Assembly (NCBI RefSeq): GCF_907164915.1
Contig: NC_061862.1
Coordinates: 82,859,718-82,923,717, forward strand
Source of the DNA: Impatiens glandulifera
Lineage: Eukaryota; Streptophyta; Magnoliopsida; Ericales; Balsaminaceae
Length of the DNA: 64,000 nt
Reading direction: 5' to 3'
The notes beneath the pieces were generated by a model. The model had not been told where the DNA came from, did not search any database, and saw nothing but the letters and a program-made list of their open reading frames with translations. Both the position numbers and the translations under genes were made by a program. Shown here one piece after another: positions 59,601 to 64,000 of this stretch. The stretch's first letter is position 1; the number at the start of each line of letters is the position of its first letter.

Positions 59601-59802
59601 TGATTCCGTTTTTCCATACACAAGACTTCTAGAGTCGGAAGTCCCCAAAACAACTAAGAGTGGAGATTGTGGTGTCTTTGTACTAATGTATATTGAGTAC
59701 TTGACTGCAGGTCTGAATCTAGCAGAAGTGACCTCAAATGAGATGAAAGCTTGGAGAGAAAAGTGGGCAGTGAGGTTATTTCATGGACTTGTAGATCCAT
59801 AG
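56681..59802 (+). pseudogene. DUF1985/Ulp1 (peptidase C48) ORF of the MULE, Kaonashi type
   Basis: ATG 56681 (MADFTVYDFPGRISLKSVL) opens a 366-codon frame with a DUF1985-like domain (about residues 35-270: MIFNLNGEEYTFGLKEYALI, FRFTMRGLDQDMKHHMSVY). An acidic/basic linker, a heptad-like coil (EVIKKDVEEIKKDVEKMKRD, 57870-57950), an intron (58044-58233) and an exon of Glu-rich repeats (DEEEEEKENAIP type, 58280-58460) follow. A second intron ends near 59174. The C48 core has the catalytic His in IKDVHWILC (59426-59428), Asp in VYDCDPG and Cys in KSGDCGVF (59668-59670); stop at 59800-59802. Breaks are single missing bases in A6 (about 57635), C7 (about 57752) and A8 (about 59580) runs, plus stops at 58279, about 58636, 59089 and 59261. 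Substrate unknown; SUMO-type deconjugation is inferred from family only. Confidence 0.85.
58139..58202 (+). repeat. Iteron-like array inside an intron of the Ulp1-type ORF
   Basis: Five units at 58139, 58153, 58166, 58179 and 58192 (steps 14, 13, 13, 13). Three are exact TGCGTGACGCA and two are TGCTTGACGCA. The array lies in the intron, not the exons. Confidence 0.93.
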
Positions 59803-60004
59803 GTTTTTTATGAAACTATTGTACTGATATCAAATTTTTGTAATGTTAATCCCAAACCTTTGTAATATGGTTGATTTAATTATATCAAACGTTTTTTATG
59901 TTATGTATGTTATTGTAATAGGTTGTGCACCAATTATTTTAATGCCTTAAGTACACAGTTATACAAACCATGTCTAATGTAATAGGTTCTGCACTAATTA
60001 AAAC

Positions 60005-60055
60005 CATGTCACGCAGGATGTTTTACGCAGCTGCGTCACGCAGTTGCGTCACGTA
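60005..60055. repeat. Iteron-like array between the convergent genes
   Basis: Units at 60005, 60019, 60032 and 60045. The third is an exact TGCGTCACGCA. It lies between the stop of the Ulp1-type ORF (59802) and the stop of mudrA (60319). Confidence 0.92.
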
Positions 60056-60318
60056 GGGAAAACCTTTAGCATTTATCTGAATGCACCCTGTCACTGTATT
60101 ACATCAGCCAGCTAACACCAGAAAATGAGTCTACAAAAACACCAGAAAACAACATTCACTGAATGCAAAGACAACATTGACTGAATCCTTGATACAATAC
60201 ACTTTACTTGGTAATAAGTCTACAAAAAACAACATTAACACCTCAACACAAGACTTGACTTGGTAATAAGTCTACAAAAACAACATTAACACCACAACAC
60301 AACACTAACAAGTTCATT

Positions 60319-63300
60319 CTAAGCTAATGGCTCGTAAGATTGAGATGATGACTCGTATAGTTGAGATGATGGCTCGTAGAGTTGAGATGATGATGGCTCG
60401 TACAGTTGAGATGATGATGGCTCATTGTGCTGAGATGATGAGGGCACATGCTGCTGAGATGATGAGGGCTCATGCTGCTGAGATGATGCTCTTGCTCTTG
60501 CTCTTGCAGTAGACGGTGCAGGCATCACTACTTTGCATGTTGCTCTATTATGTCCTAGACCTGCACATGAACTGCATCGTCTCGGGACCTTACGGACCTC
60601 ACCTTGGGATGTCTTACGTTTAGTCTGTGGCCGACCTTTCTTAACCTTCACAGGTGGTTTTAGACACACGCGTTGTTTGATAATATCGGGAAGATCCCAA
60701 TTCTCTTCATCACCAACCGGATAACATGTCTCCGCATATGCATTCAACCAAGATACAGTTGTATAATACCTGTGATAAGGAAAATAAAACGATTAAAAAT
60801 AGGTTAAATAAATAGGTTCAAAACGATTAAATACCTTGAGCATAAGTCGTAAGGAACCACATTCCTGTGACGGACAGCAGTCAGTGCATGTGTACAAGGA
60901 AGATCGGAGACTTTAAATACCCTACAAGTGCAGTCCTTGTTCTTCAAATTGACTTTAAAATGTGCCTCATTATCATGCACATACAACTCAAATCGGTTAA
61001 GGGATGATACGGTATAGAATCTTGCTTTCTCAAAACCATCACATAATAACTTTTCATACGTTGGAGATAAAAATTCTTGGTGGTTGGATGCTTTTTCTCT
61101 TCTATCATTAAACCACCCTTGTAATGTTGTTCTTAAAGACTCAAGCATTGCTGAAATTGGATACTTTCTGGCTTCCCTGCACTGACTATTCAAACTCTCT
61201 GCATAATTTCTTGTGAGTTGATTGTATCGCTTACCGGGGAAATATGCTCTACTCCATCTTTGAAACCCAATTTCTTCCAAATAGGCAGCAATCCTATGAT
61301 CTTTAACCCTGATCTTGTCAAAAAACAATTAAATTGGGGGATAGTGTACGCACGAGAAGCCAAATCAAACTCGACATGACAATTATCAGTTTTGAATTTG
61401 GCATTAATATTCATCTTTATGTGATATGTGCACGCACCGTGGTCTGCTTCTGAAAAAACAGCACACAAGGCATTGGCGATGCTTGGGTGTCTATCGGATA
61501 CGAAGACGAGATCATCAACTAATCCAATTGCTTCTCTAAGTTTTTGCATAAAATAAGTCCACGAGTTATTATTCTCTGAATCAACAACGCCGAATGCAAC
61601 AAGATACAGTTGCTCATTGGCATCCAATGCAACAGCCACCAATAGTTGACCTCCCACCTTGTGCTTGAGAAAACTTGCATCAACACACAATATGGGACGA
61701 CAGAAGGCTTTGAAACCCCTAATTGAGAAGCCTAAAGACATGAACATATACTTGAAGTGGCCGTGCTCGTCTGTCTGAATATCTGTTATGGTACCCGGAT
61801 TATTCTTCTCCAACATGTATAGGTATGAAGGCAATTTTCCATAGGAATCCTCTACCATTCCTCGCACCGCCGTTAAAGCCGTTTCCCTTGCCCTCCAAGC
61901 CTTATTATAAGTCAAAACATCCCATAAGATGACTGCATGTCTTCAATTATTTTCTTAGGCAAGTGGTTATGGTGATGGTCCATGTACTTACCCTTCATGC
62001 ACTGCCCAATAACCCATGCCGGTGTTTGCATTTTTTTCTCCAACCTCGACAAAACTGAGCATGAGTGTTGTCGATTGAATGTCTGAATCTCAAACATCTC
62101 GGAAAACTTACCTTTCACAGCACGTAAGCTCCACTTGCATGTCTCATCCATACATTTCACATGCCATAGATGTTTTCGAGACTTTTTCACTTTGAATTCA
62201 AAATGATAAATCATCGCATATTTATATAGCGTTAGTTGAAGTTCTTTTTTAGTATCAAATAACGTACCGACTTCCAATACGGTTTCACTAGTTAACGCCA
62301 ATGCAAATGAAGGGTCTGTCGGTGATACGTCTGTCGGGTCTGTCGATGGTGTACCCATTGACGCTTTTGCACTAGATGATGTACCCATTGACGCTCTTGC
62401 ACTAGATGGTGTACCCATTGACGCTCTTGCACTAGATGGTGTACCCATTGACCCTCTTGCACTAGATGGTGTACCCATTGGTGTAGGTATTGACCGGTGC
62501 AGCGTGCGTGCAATTGTTGATGCAGGACTAGTAGTAGCTTGGAAGTCACTTACCCGTTCATAATTAAAGTCAATAACCCGTTCATGATTAATCAGTTCAT
62601 GATGAGCCCGTTCATCTTCTTCTCCTCCTCCTTCATTTTCACTTTCAAATAAAATCTGTTGAGAAACAACTCGAGAAACAACGCCGAGTATAGTTTTTTG
62701 AGTAATGATTGGTAGTGTACTATCTTGACTTGGGTACTTCTCTACTAATGAGACACAAAGTGGTGACGAAGATGACGAACTTCGACCCGATATCAACCGT
62801 GATAAATACATGTCCACATCTTTATCTTCCTTAATAACAACAGGGGGAAGTTTTGCAGAAGGATCATACATGACTTTAATCACTAAATCATATGCAGACT
62901 TTTGAACGTTAATCGTCTCATATATTATATCAACTAATTCAGCAAATGTAGTACATTGGGGTATATCCATAGTTTTGCATGATTGTGTAGAGAAAGACCT
63001 GGTACCATTGGCTGCAATTTGCCACTCTCCATTGTACACAACAAATACGTCAGCAAATACTTCAGCTGCAATTGAAAAAAATGATAGTATCAATCGAGAG
63101 ACACCGTAACAATGAAATGCAAGTAATAGCTATAAATGGTTTGGGGTGCGTTACGCATCTGCGTAACGCAACTACGTGACGCAACTGCGTGACGCACCCG
63201 GATTCCGCCGCAACGGTGGCATTCACCTACTCATTCCCTAATCACTAAACTCTAACAAACAAAGCGTGGAAAGAGAGAAATAAATGAAGGAGGAAGAATA

Positions 63301-63320
63301 CCAGCAGCAGAAAGAGACAT
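60319..63320 (-). pseudogene. mudrA: mudrA transposase of the 8.3 kb MULE
   Basis: Exon 1 is 63320-63302 (MSLSAA). Intron 63301-63066 is followed by a long exon from 63065, a last intron (60834-60770) and a final exon to 60319. Order: an N-terminal MuDR/PB1-like region (FVVYNGEWQIA, IKVMYDPSAKLPPVVI), a 30-bp repeat encoding MGTPSSARAS five times (62345-62480), and a MuDR DNA-binding region (KKSRKHLWHVKCMDETCKW, FNRQHSC). The DDE core follows (ILCVDASFLKHKVGGQLLVA, LVFVSDRHPSIANALC, ADHGACTYHIKMN), then a SWIM finger (CTCRVFKVSDLPCTHAL), a CCHC knuckle (RRCSSCAGLGHNRATCK) and a Ser/Gln-rich 8-residue repeat tail. Two frame breaks, each one T missing on the coding strand, lie in a T4 run (about 61916) and a T6 run (about 61322). 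Otherwise it is complete and would bind TIRs and catalyse transposition. Confidence 0.92.
63147..63196 (-). repeat. Iteron-like array inside mudrA intron 1
   Basis: Four units in exact 13-bp steps (63147, 63160, 63173, 63186): TGCGTTACGCA, TGCGTAACGCA, TACGTGACGCA, TGCGTGACGCA. Confidence 0.93.
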
Positions 63321-63489
63321 TGTGAAGGAGGAGAAAGGGATTCCGCCGTCTTCGTCGGTCGGTGGTTGTCCTTTTTAGAGAGAATGAGGAGAAAGGGAAG
63401 TGAAGAAAGAGAAGAAGAAAGAAAGAAATGAAAAGAAATGAAAAACTGGAATTTTTTAATTATATAGTAAGGGCATTGTGGACTTTTCA

Positions 63490-63644
63490 CAATGCCCTCG
63501 GGTGCGTCACGCATCTGGAGGGTGCGTGACGCAATAGGGGTATTTTCGGTAGAAAAAAGTTTGGGGGTCACCAGCGCTATAAAAAACATGGGCTCGCACC
63601 GTACGCATTTAACCCCTCTTTAGGGTCATTTCCTCAAATTTCCC
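63490..63644 (-). repeat. Right TIR of the 8.3 kb MULE
   Basis: Inverted partner of 55345-55500. It contains exact 11-mers TGCGTCACGCA (63503-63513) and TGCGTGACGCA (63523-63533). Confidence 0.9.
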
Positions 63645-63652
63645 TATTTTAA

Positions 63653-64000
63653 CATTAAGAGACTCTGAACTATTTATTATATAAAAAAAAAAACGCCTTT
63701 AAAATATATTTAGAATATTTAAAAAATATATTTATTCAAAAACTTTTTTATTTTTTAACTTAGAACATGGCGCGTTAAGCCTTTTTCGAATGTCACCAAA
63801 CATTAAGCTTAAAAAGATCTCTAATACGGAAAATATTTTTTTAATTTAAAAAAAAAAACAAATCAAGTGAGGAATTTAAAAATGAATAGATTAGCTATTT
63901 TAATTATTTTTCTAAAATTTATTTTAAAATAAAATATCTTTAATCAAATCTATCAATTTGTTACTCATTTCATTTTACAAAATCTAAAAAAAAAATATAA
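63653..64000. other. AT-rich flank right of the MULE
   Basis: Low-complexity A/T-rich DNA. No gene or repeat boundary is seen. Confidence 0.5.

Larger units (their letters stand above)
55345..63644. mobile_element. Complete 8.3 kb Mutator-like element (mudrA plus DUF1985/Ulp1 ORF)
   Basis: The terminal inverted repeats start GGGAAATTTGAG at 55345 and, in reverse complement, GGGAAATTTGAG at 63644. Over about 150 bases they share blocks such as ccatgttttttatagcgctg and acgcaccctccagatgcgtg. The flanking tattttaa (55337-55344 and 63645-63652) is an 8-bp match, or 8 of 9 bases for the 9-bp TSD typical of MULEs. Inside, a Ulp1-family ORF (+) and mudrA transposase (-) converge near 59.8-60.3 kb. 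This is the architecture of Ulp1-carrying (Kaonashi/KI-type) MULEs. Both genes carry frame breaks. Confidence 0.93.

Noticed and set aside
60327..60512. Met/Arg-rich plus-strand repeat frame
   Set aside because: Antisense of the Ser/Gln-rich repeat tail of mudrA.

Overview
The window is AT-rich nuclear DNA of a flowering plant. It holds genes with GT-AG introns (cellulose synthase-like C, GRAS, RBR E3 ligase, the 3' end of a serine carboxypeptidase-like gene) separated by long TA-rich spacers packed with plant transposons (Copia, MULE, LINE, SINE, hAT-like). The window contains a duplicated accessory protein family that I associate with transposon-rich Lamiales genomes, so an asterid is my guess, but the species cannot be fixed from the sequence.

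Layout. 1-222: last exons of a serine carboxypeptidase-like gene (+). 1.6-2.1 kb: Copia gag/protease relic. 2.7-9.7 kb: five-exon CSLC glucan synthase (-) whose 4.4 kb intron 2 holds an old, internally deleted Copia element in antisense orientation. 10.6-18.0 kb: decayed Mutator-like locus with a FAR1/FHY3-type transposase (+) converging on a Ulp1-protease-like ORF (-). 18.1-22.0 kb: a perfect 45-bp-arm hairpin, a 1.5 kb TIR element carrying a fragment of the neighbouring Ulp1-locus ORF, and a SINE cluster. 22.9-24.85 kb: intronless GRAS gene (-). 25-31 kb: gene-poor. 31.3-36.1 kb: full-length Copia element (-) with 5-bp TSD, inserted inside a 39-bp coding-like tandem repeat. 36.7-41.7 kb: two tandem copies of an accessory ORF, followed by a polypurine tract and a 1.75 kb LTR. 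44.9-46.0 kb: hAT-like element with 8-bp TSD. 47.05-49.94 kb: four-exon RBR E3 ligase with an N-terminal RNase H-like domain (-). 50.6-51.7 kb: 5'-truncated LINE. 51.9-53.5 kb: two hAT-like elements end to end. 54.6-55.3 kb: promoter-like GC-richer island. 55.345-63.644 kb: a structurally complete 8.3 kb MULE with TIRs and an 8-bp (9-bp with one mismatch) target duplication, encoding mudrA (-) and a DUF1985/Ulp1 protease ORF (+) that converge.

Most notable. The 8.3 kb MULE carries about 29 copies of a palindromic 11-mer (TGCGTNACGCA and close variants). They lie in iteron-like 13-14 bp arrays in both TIRs, upstream of the protease ORF, inside an intron of each gene and between the gene ends. 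The older MULE-like locus at 10.6-18 kb has a different palindromic motif (GTCCCGAAC...GTTCGGGAC) at analogous places. All five frame breaks in the 8.3 kb MULE are single missing bases in homopolymers, whereas the low-copy genes are intact. This looks like unpolished repeat sequence as much as true decay.
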